Part shown: positions 1 through 8,531 of the stretch, piece by piece | Numbering within the stretch: the stretch's first letter is position 1 | Layout: every line of letters starts with the position of its first letter | Source of the DNA: Verrucomicrobiota bacterium | GTDB lineage: Bacteria > Auribacterota > JABMQX01 > JAFGEW01 | NCBI GenBank assembly: GCA_016931415.1 | Contig: JAFGEW010000124.1 | Coordinates: 1-64,000 of the forward strand | Reading direction: 5' to 3' | DNA: 64,000 bases | Position numbers and translations under genes: made by a program | The notes under the pieces: model-generated | Told to the model about the DNA's origin: nothing | The model's database searches: none | Seen by the model: the letters and a program-made list of their open reading frames with translations, nothing else

Positions 1-308
1 ACGCGCCCGCCGTGACACGACAGCTCCACGGAATCCTCGCCCGTGTAGCTGCGCGGCGCACGCATAACGTTAAGCAACACGGTATCAATCAGCCCGTCGT
101 CGGATACGACGCGCCCGAAATGCACCGTGTGCGACTCGAAGCTCGCCGGATCGCCGCTCACCCCGCGGAACACGCGCCCGGCAATCGCCACCGCGTCCGG
201 CCCGCTCAGCCGCACAATGCCCAGCGCCCCGCGCCCCGCCGCCGTCGCAATCGCCGCGATCGTGTCGCTCTCCGTCGGCATGGGATTCGTGGCGCCGGGC
301 TCGCTCAC
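1..308 (-). CDS. mnmE: tRNA modification GTPase MnmE (5' part, runs off window)
   Basis: About 102 N-terminal residues of MnmE (TrmE), the GTPase that with MnmG modifies the wobble uridine of certain tRNAs. The reverse strand reads through the N-terminal signature RGALGIVRLSGPDAV and then SYTGEDSVELSCHGG, the conserved tetrahydrofolate-binding/dimerisation region. The GTPase domain lies outside the window. The proposed start is GTG at 308, giving a GTGA overlap with the stop of the zinc-ribbon gene upstream; an in-frame ATG at 281 is an alternative. It appears to be the last visible gene of the minus-strand trmD-rplS-rnhB-dUTPase-zinc-ribbon run. This ORF is interrupted by the window edge, not by a mutation. 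Confidence 0.9.
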   Translation of the reverse strand, partial: MSEPGATNPMPTESDTIAAIATAAGRGALGIVRLSGPDAVAIAGRVFRGVSGDPASFESHTVHFGRVVSDDGLIDTVLLNVMRAPRSYTGEDSVELSCHGGR

Positions 309-790
309 GGGCGGCGTCCTCCGCCCAGCGTGATCCGGCCGGTGAAGAGGCGATACGTCCCGACCACCGCTCCGCTCACGGCGCGGCCGGGCCCGAGCAG
401 GCGCACGAGGCGCAGCTTGAGGTTCTCAGAGGGGTGAGCGAGGTAGCCCACCGTGCCGCTAAGGGCCTCATGGTCAAGCGTCGGGCGGCACACCCATGCT
501 ATCGCGGAGTACACGATCAGCGCGCCGGCCACCATCCCAAGGTGCGCTGTCGTACGCTCGACCCCGCCCAGGATGAAGATGAGGTAGTAGAGCCCGCCGA
601 CGATGGCGGCCGACAGTACCCAGCAGCCCAGCACGCCGCCCAGGGTCGTGGGACCGTGGCGCATCCGGCGCGGGGGGATCCGGCTGCTCTCCAGCGGGGC
701 ATCGGTGCCCCAACCGCACGACGGACAGAACGCCTTCCCTGTCCGGTAAGAGAGGCTTGTCTGGCGCCCGCACCTCGGGCACTCCTTCAT
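305..790 (-). CDS. Zinc-ribbon membrane protein (paralogue 4 of a tandem array)
   Basis: 161 aa. The N-terminus carries a zinc ribbon with two CxxC knuckles (CPRCG near residue 4 and CPSCG near residue 22). A charged linker follows, then two hydrophobic helices at about residues 50-72 and 83-100, and a basic amphipathic tail. It shares this layout with three neighbours upstream, and all share the phrase x-GxxxYx(L)F followed by arginines at the end. No enzyme motif is visible. The stop overlaps the mnmE start by four bases, so the two are probably co-translated. Function unknown; a membrane-anchored zinc-binding or protein-interaction role is a guess. Confidence 0.75.
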   Translation of the reverse strand: MKECPRCGRQTSLSYRTGKAFCPSCGWGTDAPLESSRIPPRRMRHGPTTLGGVLGCWVLSAAIVGGLYYLIFILGGVERTTAHLGMVAGALIVYSAIAWVCRPTLDHEALSGTVGYLAHPSENLKLRLVRLLGPGRAVSGAVVGTYRLFTGRITLGGGRRP

Positions 791-895
791 CGCTCACCTC
801 CTGCACCTCGAGCGCACCCATCGTACCACGAGCGCGCCGGGACCGCACCGCAAACGCCCGTAACGGCCCACGGCCCGCGCCCGCGAGTTGCACAC

Positions 896-1357
896 TCACA
901 GCCACCGCGTAACGAGCCGCACAAGGCCGCTCGCCGCGTCCGCAATCGCCCGCGCGGAATGGAGCATCAGGCGCAGGATGAGGCCATGAACAAGCTGCCC
1001 CGTGATGCAGCCGATCGGGTCCAGGATCGTGTCGGCCGACACCGGCTCGATCGAGCGCAGCACGGCCCCGACAGTGCCATAGCCGGCCATCGCCCCAATG
1101 AAGATCAGCCCGCTAACGACGGTGAGCGGCGTCTTGCTCACGTCGAACACGAGCCAGAACGCGCCAGCGATGAACACCAGCGCGATCACAAGATGCCAGA
1201 CCAGCTTGACGCGGTCCTCGCCGCGCAGACCGGCTTCTTGGGTCTGGACGCCGCGCGGCGGTTCCTCGAGCACGTCGTACCCGCACGCCCGGCAGTAGAC
1301 CTCGTAGCCTTGCTCGTTGCGCTCGAGCCGCGTGCCGCAGAACGGGCAGAGGATCAT
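896..1357 (-). CDS. Zinc-ribbon membrane protein (paralogue 3)
   Basis: 153 aa. It starts with a zinc ribbon (CPFCG at about 4, CRACG at about 23), followed by a linker rich in E/R and two predicted transmembrane helices at about 53-70 and 80-100. An amphipathic C-terminal segment ends in arginines. The ATG at 1357 overlaps the stop of the gene upstream (ATGA), so the pair is translationally coupled. It belongs to the same family as its neighbours at 305-790, 1354-1920 and 1992-2527. No catalytic residues are recognisable and the function is unknown. Confidence 0.75.
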   Translation of the reverse strand: MILCPFCGTRLERNEQGYEVYCRACGYDVLEEPPRGVQTQEAGLRGEDRVKLVWHLVIALVFIAGAFWLVFDVSKTPLTVVSGLIFIGAMAGYGTVGAVLRSIEPVSADTILDPIGCITGQLVHGLILRLMLHSARAIADAASGLVRLVTRWL

Positions 1358-1920
1358 AAACCGAATCGACTCCCCATCTGACCGTTGCCCGAACCGCCTA
1401 CGTCACCCCCTCCGCCTCGGCCCGCAGCCGCCTGGCGAATGAAGCGGAAGGTGTGCACGATGGCCAGACCGATCACCCGGCCGGGGAAAAGGGCGATGGC
1501 GAGCGCGAGGTTGTTCTCGCCTTGTTCGTCCGCCCGTCGCCCGCTGTACGACGGGCCGTTGTAGAGCCAGTTGCTCCCCTCCTCGTCGGCGGCCGGCTGC
1601 AGGAAGTAGCCGACCACCGCATACGCCACGACGCCGCCCACGAAGAACAGCAGGTTCCTGTCGGTCGGCTTGACCTTCGCCAGATCGAACACGGCCCACG
1701 CGGCGATGGCCGTCACAACCGCGGAAACCAGCCACAGCAGCACAACGTTCGTCAGATTCGTCACTGGGACCGGGCACTTCCTGGACTGAGCAGGTCGTCT
1801 ATCGTATTCCGGCACGGAGGCCGGCCGCCCCGTCCTCCAGCCGCACGTTGGGCACGAAAGCTCCCCCGTTTCGTAGCGGATCCTGATTCGTCGTCCGCAC
1901 GCCGGGCACTTGGTCATCAT
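1354..1920 (-). CDS. Zinc-ribbon membrane protein (paralogue 2)
   Basis: 188 aa, with an N-terminal zinc ribbon (CPACG and CPTCG, residues 5-27), a linker of about 25 residues, two transmembrane helices at about 55-75 and 88-106, and a loop. A third hydrophobic stretch is near 138-158, followed by a glycine-rich tail. A good Shine-Dalgarno (GGAGGG) precedes ATG 1920; the next codon is also ATG. It is the longest member of the four-gene array and overlaps the next gene by four bases. Function unknown. Confidence 0.75.
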   Translation of the reverse strand: MMTKCPACGRRIRIRYETGELSCPTCGWRTGRPASVPEYDRRPAQSRKCPVPVTNLTNVVLLWLVSAVVTAIAAWAVFDLAKVKPTDRNLLFFVGGVVAYAVVGYFLQPAADEEGSNWLYNGPSYSGRRADEQGENNLALAIALFPGRVIGLAIVHTFRFIRQAAAGRGGGGDVGGSGNGQMGSRFGL

Positions 1921-1991
1921 CGCTCTGTCCCTCCACTCGCCGCACGGCCACTATGATACCACGTGCGGCAAGGCCCAGTGGTGGCCGCCTC

Positions 1992-2527
1992 TCATGTGCC
2001 CAGGCGATGAGTGGGGAAGCCAGACCGAGCCCGCTCCTGCAACTCCCTGAGCCGGCGCCGGGCACAGACAAAGCGGTACGCGCCGATCGCACCGAGCGCC
2101 ATGAGCCTGCCCGGACAGAGCAGCAACCACAAGAGCCACAAGCGCGTTGTCACGTGCATCGTCGGCGAGAACTGCCCGAGCCGACCCAACATGGTGAAGG
2201 GCTCGAGCGTGGACCGGCGGGCCACCACCCATCCCACAACGGCATAGACAGTCACCCCACAGGCAAACAGAACGACGCTGAGCAGGGACGCCCGGATTCC
2301 ATAGAAGCCGAACGTGACGAGGGCGGCAAGGGCCACGACGCTGCCCGAGACAAGCAGGGCGCCAACGAGTTGGACCGGATGTGCCTCCTTCGCAAGATCT
2401 TCCCTCTCGACCGCCTCACGCAGCTCGGGGGCGTCGGGCCGAGAGACCCCCAGCCGCAAGCCGGACAGAGGGAACGCCCGAGCTCCTCGCGGTACCGAGT
2501 CTGCTTTCCGCACATGGGGCAGTTCAT
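1992..2527 (-). pseudogene. Zinc-ribbon membrane protein (paralogue 1), frameshifted
   Basis: The fourth zinc-ribbon paralogue is split over two frames. From ATG 2527 one frame reads the zinc ribbon (MNCPMCG...CPACGWG). The other frame, closed at 1992, reads two transmembrane helices and the arginine-rich end seen in the neighbours. The break falls at a run of five G on the plus strand (2427-2431). Adding one base there would restore a continuous protein of about 178 aa with ...PTPPELREAVER at the joint. This is either a true single-base deletion or a homopolymer error in the assembly. The intact part retains family-like features, which favours a recent event. Confidence 0.7.
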
Positions 2528-2695
2528 GAGGCACGCCTACTCAGCCGGCCACCGCACGCGGAGCCATCGCGCGCTCCGGTTGCCACACCACATTGTAGCA
2601 TGCCCGCACGCGACCAAGGTCGCGCGCAAGCAGGCCGGATCTTCCCCGTGCCCCCCGTGCTCGCCCGGCGGAGGCGGGTGCTTTCTGGTCGGGTC

Positions 2696-3070
2696 TCAGA
2701 TATCCTTGTTGTCCGACTCGTCTTTGGTCGTGTAGCCGGAGTCCTGGCGGGCGAAGTTGATCTCGTTCTTCTTCGTGTAGGCGGCGTAGACATCGTCGGC
2801 GCTCAGCCCCACGGTTTGGGCGAGCGAGATGAGGAAATGGAACAGGTCGACGATCTCGACCCGGGCGTTCTGCTTCTCGAACTTCTGGTAGTTGGCCCAC
2901 CACTTCCACGGCACGCTGTCGACAAGCTCGGCGAGCTCCTGGCCGAGTGCGCGCGAGTAGTTGAGCACCCACTCGACGCGCGCATCGTCGTCCATCGTGT
3001 CGGTGTCCTGGCCGATGCGGCGGTTGAGCTCCTTCTGCATCACGAACATCATGTCGAGCTTGTCGCCCAC
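2696..3070 (-). CDS. Dimeric-type dUTPase / all-alpha NTP pyrophosphatase
   Basis: 124 aa, matching the dUTPase_2 (all-alpha, MazG-like) family that hydrolyses dUTP to dUMP and pyrophosphate. The acidic metal-binding motif is visible in two halves: ELAELVDSVPWKWW at about 44-57 and VEIVDLFHFLIS at about 72-83. The family's C-terminal signature K(K)NEINFARQDSGY is also present. Length is at the short end for the family. The start overlaps the rnhB stop by 22 bases, so both belong to one transcription unit. The trimeric beta dUTPase is a different fold. A related MazG-type NTPase substrate cannot be fully excluded. Confidence 0.85.
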   Translation of the reverse strand: MGDKLDMMFVMQKELNRRIGQDTDTMDDDARVEWVLNYSRALGQELAELVDSVPWKWWANYQKFEKQNARVEIVDLFHFLISLAQTVGLSADDVYAAYTKKNEINFARQDSGYTTKDESDNKDI

Positions 3071-3750
3071 AGCGTACCTCCTTCGCGCGGAATCTCCCGC
3101 GCCCCGAGCAGTTCCTTGACGGGCGCAAACCCCTTACGGTGCGCGGGACACGGCCCGTGTTTCCTGAGCATCTCGACGTGGTGCTTTGTGCCGTATCCCT
3201 TGTGCCGCGCGAAACCGTACGCGCCGTACTGCCCGTCAAGCTCGAGCATCAACCGGTCACGCGTCACCTTGGCGACAATCGACGCCGCCGCGATCGACGC
3301 GCTGAGCCGGTCGCCCTTGACGATGCGCCGGTGCGGCAGCGTCATCCCCTTGATGAACGTGCCGTCGACGAGCAGGAAGTCGGGCTGCACGGGCAGCGCC
3401 TCGACGGCGCGAATCATTGCCCGCCACGTCGCCCCGAGAATGTTGAGCGCCTCGATCTCCTCGACCGAGCAGACACCCACACCGGCGCGCACCTCGGGAT
3501 CGGCCGCAAGCCGCGCAAAGACCGCCTCGCGCGCTGCGGCGGTGAGCCGCTTTGAATCGTCGATCCCCGCGATGAGCCGCTCGCGCGGCAACACGACCGC
3601 CGCAGCCACCACCGGGCCCGCGAGCGGTCCGCGTCCGGCCTCGTCGACGCCGGCCACGCACCGTCGCCCGGCCGCCCACGCCTCGCGCTCGTAGACGAGC
3701 ATCGCCTCGAGCCGCTCGATCTCAGGATCCGGAATCCCCGCGCTGTCCAT
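3049..3750 (-). CDS. rnhB: Ribonuclease HII
   Basis: 233 aa. Removes ribonucleotides misincorporated in DNA and RNA of RNA-DNA hybrids. Conserved blocks are clear: GVDEAGRGPLAGPVV with the catalytic Asp-Glu pair, LLVDG, SIAAASIVAKVTRD, and HKGYGTKHH near the end. The frame stays open upstream to 3867, but the start at ATG 3750 (MDSAGIPDPEIERL) gives the usual RNase HII N-terminus, so the longer version is not used. It sits downstream of trmD and rplS, the common bacterial order, and overlaps the dUTPase gene. Confidence 0.95.
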   Translation of the reverse strand: MDSAGIPDPEIERLEAMLVYEREAWAAGRRCVAGVDEAGRGPLAGPVVAAAVVLPRERLIAGIDDSKRLTAAAREAVFARLAADPEVRAGVGVCSVEEIEALNILGATWRAMIRAVEALPVQPDFLLVDGTFIKGMTLPHRRIVKGDRLSASIAAASIVAKVTRDRLMLELDGQYGAYGFARHKGYGTKHHVEMLRKHGPCPAHRKGFAPVKELLGAREIPREGGTLWATSST

Positions 3751-3930
3751 GCCCGCAGTATGCCGACGCCGGGTTTGAGCGGCAAGAGCGAATCGGAGAG
3801 TCGAGCCGACACGAGGCCGGACGAAAAGAGGAACGCCGGCGGCAAGCCAGCGCACGAATGCGTTCACCGAATGCGCTCTTCAATGGCAGAGCATTGGCCC
3901 GAGGATCCGAGCCGCTCGGCCTCTCGCGCC

Positions 3931-4311
3931 TTACGACGCGCGGCGCTTGGCCTTGACGCGGGCGGCCTTGCCGATCTTCTCGCGCAGGTGGTAGAGCTTG
4001 GCGCGGCGCACGTGGCCCTCGCGCACCACCTCGATCTTGTCGAGCCGCGGCGAGTGCAGGGGGATGACGCGCTCGACGCCCTCGCCGTATACGACGCGCC
4101 GCAGCGTGATCGATTCCGAGGTGCCGCCGCCCTTGCGCGCGATCACGGTGCCCGTGAACGGCTGGCTGCGCTCGCGGTCACCCTCGACGATCTTGATCCA
4201 GACCTTGATCGTGTCGCCGATGTTGAACTCCGGCAGGTCGCTGCGGAGCTGTTCCTTCTCAATCGCCTTGATTGCTTCCATTGCGCTCATCATTTTCCGC
4301 TGCTTCGCCAT
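3931..4311 (-). CDS. rplS: 50S ribosomal protein L19
   Basis: 126 aa, the usual length for L19. The signature regions are [20 protein letters not shown] at about 29-48, [18 protein letters not shown] at about 54-71 and the basic C-terminal end. The frame is open upstream to 4422, but ATG 4311 ([14 protein letters not shown]) is the family-like start. L19 lies at the 30S-50S interface. It is placed between trmD and rnhB, as in many bacteria. The gap to trmD is only 44 bases, so one transcript is likely. Confidence 0.96.
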   Translation of the reverse strand: MAKQRKMMSAMEAIKAIEKEQLRSDLPEFNIGDTIKVWIKIVEGDRERSQPFTGTVIARKGGGTSESITLRRVVYGEGVERVIPLHSPRLDKIEVVREGHVRRAKLYHLREKIGKAARVKAKRRAS

Positions 4312-4355
4312 GCGTAGCCTATCCGTTCTGGTAGTGGAACGGCTTACTGTACGGA

Positions 4356-5030
4356 TTATTCCCCGTTCGTCAAGTCCGGACGCCGCTCCCGGGTACGTTT
4401 TTCGGCCTGCTCTCGCCGCCACCGGGCGATCTCGCCGTGATTGCCGCTCAGCAGCACCTCCGGTACTCGCATCGCCCTGAAAACCTCGGGGCGCGTGTAG
4501 TGGGGGCAGTCAAGCAGCCCGTTCGAGAACGAGTCCTGTTCGGCCGAGTCCTCGTGTCCGAGCACCCCCGGCAACAGCCTGACCACGGCATCCACGAGCA
4601 CCATGGCAGGCAGTTCTCCGCCCGTGAGCACGTAGTCGCCGATGCTAATCTCCTCGTTCACAAGGGCTTGGCGCACCCGCTCATCGACGCCCTCGTAGTG
4701 GCCGCACAGCACGGCGAACGCCTCGCGTCCCGCCAGCTCCATGGCCTTGGCGTGAGTCAGCGGTGTTCCCTGGGGCGTCATATATACTAGTGGCGTGCCC
4801 GCGGGCACCTCGGTCTCGAAGCACTCACAGATCGGCCCCGGCGTCATCACCATCCCCGGTCCGCCGCCGAACGGCCGGTCGTCGGCCGTGCGGTGCTTAC
4901 CGTGCGAATGGTCCCGGATATTATGTATCCGGATATCCACGAGGCCCCGCTCGCGGGCTCGCTTGATGATGCTCTCATCGAACGGCCCGGCGAACATCTC
5001 GGGAAACAACGTCAGTAGATCGATCCGCAT
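4356..5030 (-). CDS. trmD: tRNA (guanine-N1)-methyltransferase TrmD
   Basis: 224 aa. Methylates G37 of tRNAs using S-adenosylmethionine, preventing +1 frameshifting. The trefoil-knot SPOUT motifs are visible: GGGPGMVM at about 57-64, [11 protein letters not shown] at about 112-122, and [13 protein letters not shown] at about 132-144. The start at ATG 5030 gives the standard [13 protein letters not shown] beginning; the upstream extension to 5345 is spurious. It heads the visible minus-strand operon trmD-rplS-rnhB. Its usual upstream partners rpsP and rimM are not next to it, because the gene above is an unrelated secreted protein. Confidence 0.96.
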   Translation of the reverse strand: MRIDLLTLFPEMFAGPFDESIIKRARERGLVDIRIHNIRDHSHGKHRTADDRPFGGGPGMVMTPGPICECFETEVPAGTPLVYMTPQGTPLTHAKAMELAGREAFAVLCGHYEGVDERVRQALVNEEISIGDYVLTGGELPAMVLVDAVVRLLPGVLGHEDSAEQDSFSNGLLDCPHYTRPEVFRAMRVPEVLLSGNHGEIARWRREQAEKRTRERRPDLTNGE

Positions 5031-5179
5031 TCGCAGCCCCTGCACGCCCAAGTGCTCGTCGTCCCCTGCGATGGGGACGCTCATATAGCATCGCGCGCGC
5101 GCGAAGGCAAGGAGGAAGGCAGGCCGCGGGGCACAAGGCTCCCACGGCCCTGCTCCCCGCGGCTTGCGACTCGGGTCGG

Positions 5180-6781
5180 TCAGTCCGTGTCGATGATGAA
5201 GACGGGATCTTCGATCACTCCGGCCGGTTCGCCTTCCGGCTCCGGCTCGCCCTCCATCTTGGCCACGACGAAGCGCAGCTCGCAGGCGACGTGCTCCTCG
5301 CCCGCGTCGAAGATCGTCTGCATCAGCGGTCCGGACGGACGCCATCCACGCTCGGCCATCTGGTGCACCATGATCTCGTGCGCCATGCGGACGCCGGCTT
5401 TGGGTCCCTCATAGTGAGCACGCGCATAGGCGGCTTCGGGGAAGACCCTCATCTGAAGCGGTGCGGCCACCTCGCGCTCGCCGGCGATCGGAACGAACAG
5501 CTCGACGTACGGCCCCTTGTCCGGCTCCGTATGAAACGTGCGCGTGCACGGGCCCATCGGCTCGACGCCCTGCGCCTCAAGCGCGGCCATGAACGACTCG
5601 GTCGCCTGGTTGAGCTCCTCGAACGGGCCTTCATGCGTCATCACGACCCGCACCTGCGGCCCCACAATGACGATCTCACTGTCCACCGGCGGCATCTTCT
5701 CGACTCGGATGGTCAGGATCGTCTCCTGCGGCGGGTGCTCGGGCGGATGGATGCCCTCGACAGGATCCTCGATCGTCGGCTCCGGTCCCGGGTGCTTCGG
5801 GTGCATGCCGCGCGTTCCCCCGCCGACGATCGGCGGCCCGACGGGGATGTAGCCCCGCATCGTGGCGTACTCGATGAGACCGTGGACGGCGGGTGCGGCT
5901 TCCTCGAACGGCCCGGGGCACGCCGTGCGCGCAACGACGCGCTCGGGAAGCCACCGCAGCTTGAGCGGCTCGGACAGCTCGCGCTCACCCTCGATCGGCA
6001 CCGCCACTTGCCAGTGCAGCTCCGCGTCGGGCGTCATGCTGGCGCCGTCGAGCAAGACGTGCATGATCGGACCGACCGGCTCGACGCCCTGCTTGCCCAG
6101 TTCGGCAATAAACGCATCTGTCGACGGGCCAATGTCGCCCGGTCCGCCCGAATACTCACCGAACACCAGCAGCACGGGCTCGGGGATCACCAGCTCGGCT
6201 GCGATGCCGTGCGGCTCTCCCACGCCGGGCCCGGCGGCCACAGGGAACATGATCGTTACATCGATCAGGCGCGATGATGGGATGCCGTTGTAGCTCTCCA
6301 TCGCCGGACCCACCGGATGGTGACCCATCGCGACCACGGCGTCCACAAGCTGGGCATAGACCGCCCCAAGCTTATCGGGAGCGCCCCTGTAGTGCGTTGT
6401 GCCGACGAGCCCCGCTTCGAGGACCCTCGCCTTCAGCGGCGCCGCCACCTCAGTGCCCTCGGCAATCACCACAACGACGTCCCACCGCAGGTCTTCTTCC
6501 GCAACCGTGTTCGGGTCGTTGAAGTAGATGGCCATCACCGACCCGGCCGGTTTGATCTTCTGCTTGCTGAGCTGTTGCATGAGCGTCGAGATCGCTTTGC
6601 CGATGTTCGAGTACGGCCCCGTGTGCTCCATACAGGCCACGTTGACCGGCTCGAACTTGGCGATCTTGACGTCGATCGGAGCCGCGTCGGCGGCCGCCAG
6701 GGGCTCGATCACCTCGCCGGCCTGCGAGGCACACACCCAGGCAGACAGCAATAGCGCAACAAGACAATACACCCTCACCAT
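5180..6781 (-). CDS. Secreted protein with three tandem GyrI-like (SOUL/effector-binding) domains
   Basis: 533 aa with a signal peptide (residues 1-22, cleavage near SQA-GE), preceded by AAAGGAGGG eight bases before ATG 6781. The mature protein is three repeats of about 150 residues, each containing the motif pattern x-HTGPY/EGPF-x-x-[IL]xxAxxxFMxxLxxQ and V/E-PxGP, as in the GyrI-like/AraC effector-binding fold. They run at about 33-185, 195-345 and 385-515, joined by Pro/Gly/His-rich linkers, and the C-terminus is acidic. GyrI-like domains bind small amphipathic molecules, and some bind DNA gyrase. A three-domain exported version suggests an envelope or periplasmic ligand-binding role; this is inference. 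Confidence 0.75.
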   Translation of the reverse strand: MVRVYCLVALLLSAWVCASQAGEVIEPLAAADAAPIDVKIAKFEPVNVACMEHTGPYSNIGKAISTLMQQLSKQKIKPAGSVMAIYFNDPNTVAEEDLRWDVVVVIAEGTEVAAPLKARVLEAGLVGTTHYRGAPDKLGAVYAQLVDAVVAMGHHPVGPAMESYNGIPSSRLIDVTIMFPVAAGPGVGEPHGIAAELVIPEPVLLVFGEYSGGPGDIGPSTDAFIAELGKQGVEPVGPIMHVLLDGASMTPDAELHWQVAVPIEGERELSEPLKLRWLPERVVARTACPGPFEEAAPAVHGLIEYATMRGYIPVGPPIVGGGTRGMHPKHPGPEPTIEDPVEGIHPPEHPPQETILTIRVEKMPPVDSEIVIVGPQVRVVMTHEGPFEELNQATESFMAALEAQGVEPMGPCTRTFHTEPDKGPYVELFVPIAGEREVAAPLQMRVFPEAAYARAHYEGPKAGVRMAHEIMVHQMAERGWRPSGPLMQTIFDAGEEHVACELRFVVAKMEGEPEPEGEPAGVIEDPVFIIDTD

Positions 6782-7131
6782 GACTGGACCCTCCTTTGCA
6801 GACCTCGTGTGCAGCAGACGGCGGGCAGTATAGCACACCGATCCGCTCAGGCGAACGGCGCCTCGCGCACACCGGTCCCGCCGCCTGAGGCCGCACCCAG
6901 AGCCGAGGCTTCTTCTTCTCAACTCTGAGAGCATCCGTCGCCCCGCTTCTCAGGCAGAAGAACGTCCGGGACATAAGTGGCCCCGCTCGGCGACCGGGTG
7001 CAGAACGCTAATCTCTTGCCGTGCCGCCTATTGTGAAAGCCGTCGCCGCAATGCCCCGCGCGTTGGCACATCGGATGCTCAATGGGGTCGCACCTGAAAA
7101 GAACAACCCGGAATTCGGAGGAGAACGAACA
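6782..7131. other. Divergent intergenic region between GyrI-like gene and first prepilin
   Basis: 350 bases between the start codons of two divergent genes. The right part holds a sigma-54-type promoter match at 7064-7079 and the prepilin ribosome-binding site GGAGGAG. The left part holds the ribosome-binding site of the minus-strand gene. No convincing coding sequence is seen; small open frames here have no family-like features. Confidence 0.6.
7064..7079 (+). promoter_or_regulatory. Candidate sigma-54 promoter of the first prepilin gene
   Basis: TGGCACATCGGATGCT fits the -24/-12 consensus (TGGCAC-N5-TTGCW) with the invariant GG and GC ten bases apart and one mismatch in the -12 element. 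It lies 53 bases before the ATG of a type IV prepilin, a class of gene often transcribed by sigma-54. An NtrC-type activator is encoded at 40564. Confidence 0.6.
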
Positions 7132-7467
7132 ATGTCCAAGAAAGGCTTCACACTCGTTGAGATCATGATCGTGGTCGCCATCATCGGCTTGCTGGCCGCG
7201 ATCGCGATTCCAAACTTCATCAAGGCGCGCGAGACGTCGCAGACCAACGCGTGTATCGAGAACCTGCGGCAGATCGACTCGGCCAAGCAGCAGTGGGCGA
7301 TCGAGGAGAAGAAGGTCTCGGCCGATACACCGGTGGCCGCCGACCTCGATGACTACATCAAGGGCACCTACGCGGCTCTGGCATGCCCGGCCAGCGGCGC
7401 CTACACGATCAACAACGTCGGCACCAACCCGACCTGCAGCGTCGGCGGCGGTCACGTACTGCCGTAA
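7132..7467 (+). CDS. Type IV prepilin (major pilin-like, short)
   Basis: 111 aa. The N-terminus MSKK-GFTLVEIMIVVAIIG is a textbook type III signal: prepilin peptidase cuts between G and F, and E5 of the mature protein is present. One long hydrophobic helix follows and the globular part is short (about 75 residues) with a C-terminal CPASGAYTINNVGTNPTC that could form a disulphide loop. The start at ATG 7132 follows GGAGGAG; an upstream in-frame ATG at 7021 is rejected because it would bury the leader. It has its own candidate sigma-54 promoter and is followed by an intrinsic terminator, so it may be expressed more strongly than the second prepilin. Confidence 0.93.
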   Translation: MSKKGFTLVEIMIVVAIIGLLAAIAIPNFIKARETSQTNACIENLRQIDSAKQQWAIEEKKVSADTPVAADLDDYIKGTYAALACPASGAYTINNVGTNPTCSVGGGHVLP

Positions 7468-7496
7468 GCGAGCGCCGACACAACGAGGGAAAGTGC

Positions 7497-7526
7497 GAGG
7501 GGGCGGCCTGACCGCCCCCTCTTTTT
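7497..7526 (+). terminator. Intrinsic terminator between the two prepilin genes
   Basis: A perfect 10-bp G/C-rich stem (GAGGGGGCGG pairing with CCGCCCCCTC) around a 5-base loop, followed at once by TTTTT. It lies 30 bases after the first prepilin stop and 42 bases before the second prepilin start. It would end most transcripts after the first gene, with read-through feeding the second. Confidence 0.85.
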
Positions 7527-7567
7527 ATCGGGCAAGCGCCCTGGTGGCGCAAGGAGACGGACACGCT

Positions 7568-7960
7568 ATGAGCAGCAACGGCAAGGGCTTCACACTCGTT
7601 GAGATCATGATCGTGGTCGCCATCATCGGCTTGCTCCTGGCAATCGCGATCCCCAACTATGGCAAGGCGCGCGAGACGGTCCAGCGCAACACGTGCCTCG
7701 AGAACCAGCGCCTCGTCGTCTCGTCCTCCGTGACGTACGCGATGGAGAACAACACCAACTTCCCGGAGGGCGCCAACAGCGTCGCGTTGCGCGACACGCT
7801 GCTGAGCAACGAGTACATCCGCAATCGCAACGCGTTTGCATGCCCGGCCAGCGGCGCTGACGACAGCGCCGATTACGTGCTGACCTACGCCGGTGCTGGC
7901 ATCGACGGCATCTGCTGCACCATCGAGCCAGCAGTGCACGCGTTGGACTGGAACGACTAG
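7568..7960 (+). CDS. Type IV prepilin-like protein (second)
   Basis: 130 aa. The leader MSSNGKG is followed by FTLVEIMIVVAIIG, the same hydrophobic N-terminal helix as the first prepilin, and by a globular region with AFACPASGADDSADYVLTY, a shared pilin motif. A terminal CC pair is at about residue 115. It starts at ATG 7568 after GGAGACGG; the frame is open upstream to 7349 but that would hide the leader. The DNA encoding the first 25 residues is nearly identical to that of the gene before it, showing tandem duplication. It could be a minor pilin or an alternative major pilin. Confidence 0.9.
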   Translation: MSSNGKGFTLVEIMIVVAIIGLLLAIAIPNYGKARETVQRNTCLENQRLVVSSSVTYAMENNTNFPEGANSVALRDTLLSNEYIRNRNAFACPASGADDSADYVLTYAGAGIDGICCTIEPAVHALDWND

Positions 7961-8018
7961 GGACCCCGCAAGAGGCGGTGGCGTCCTCGACGCCATCGGA
8001 GAAAACGCCCTTCGCAGG

Positions 8019-8520
8019 ATGAGACGACACCCGGGCGGCTTCACACTGGCCGAGGTCGTCGTGGCCGTGCTCATCGTGACCTTCCCAACGCCGGCGCTAC
8101 CGGCCGCACCCATCACGGGCCGCCTCGCCACCAAAACGACAAGACACCGCGCCCAGGCCACCACCGTGCTGCGGGCGCGCGCCAAGAACGCCAACGGGCT
8201 CGACTACGACGCGGACCCCATGATCCCTATGACCATCGAACCCCAAGTCCCCATCGACTCGGTGCGCGGTGGGACCGCCGTGCTCCGCGGCGCGCACCAC
8301 GACGATCACGGACGACGACGAGGCCGGCCTGCACGCCGCGGCCATCGTCGATCCGCTCACCATCACCAGACAGAACAATAACGTCGAGCTCGTGCTCGTG
8401 CTCCGGCGCGCAGTGCAGGCGTTCGACACCGCCGCCAAGGTGCGCGTCAGCACCTGTGTCCGCCCCCATGCGCCCGCTCTGATTCCGAGACGACGGTCGG
8501 GCGTCGTCGGCCCAAGTTGA
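8019..8520 (+). pseudogene. Decayed third prepilin / pseudopilin (frameshifted)
   Basis: From ATG 8019 the frame reads MRRHPGGFTLAEVVVAVLIV, a prepilin leader resembling GspI/PilV minor pseudopilins. Instead of a long helix it soon becomes Pro/Arg-rich and, after about 8265, reads low-complexity His/Arg to a stop at 8379-8381. In the next frame, 8290-8517 reads a protein-like segment (DDDEAGLHAAAIVDPLTI...VELVLVLRRAVQAFD). One frameshift near 8260-8290 would join the two halves. The gene thus looks inactivated, although a programmed or assembly frameshift cannot be told apart from the sequence alone. Confidence 0.55.
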
Positions 8521-8531
8521 CCGTGCTTCTC

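Noticed and set aside
12-437. 141-aa plus-strand open frame
   Set aside because: It is antisense to mnmE and the zinc-ribbon gene and has an Arg/Pro-rich composition typical of GC-rich shadow frames.
2381-3694. 437-aa plus-strand open frame
   Set aside because: It runs antisense to dUTPase and rnhB, both of which have clear family motifs.
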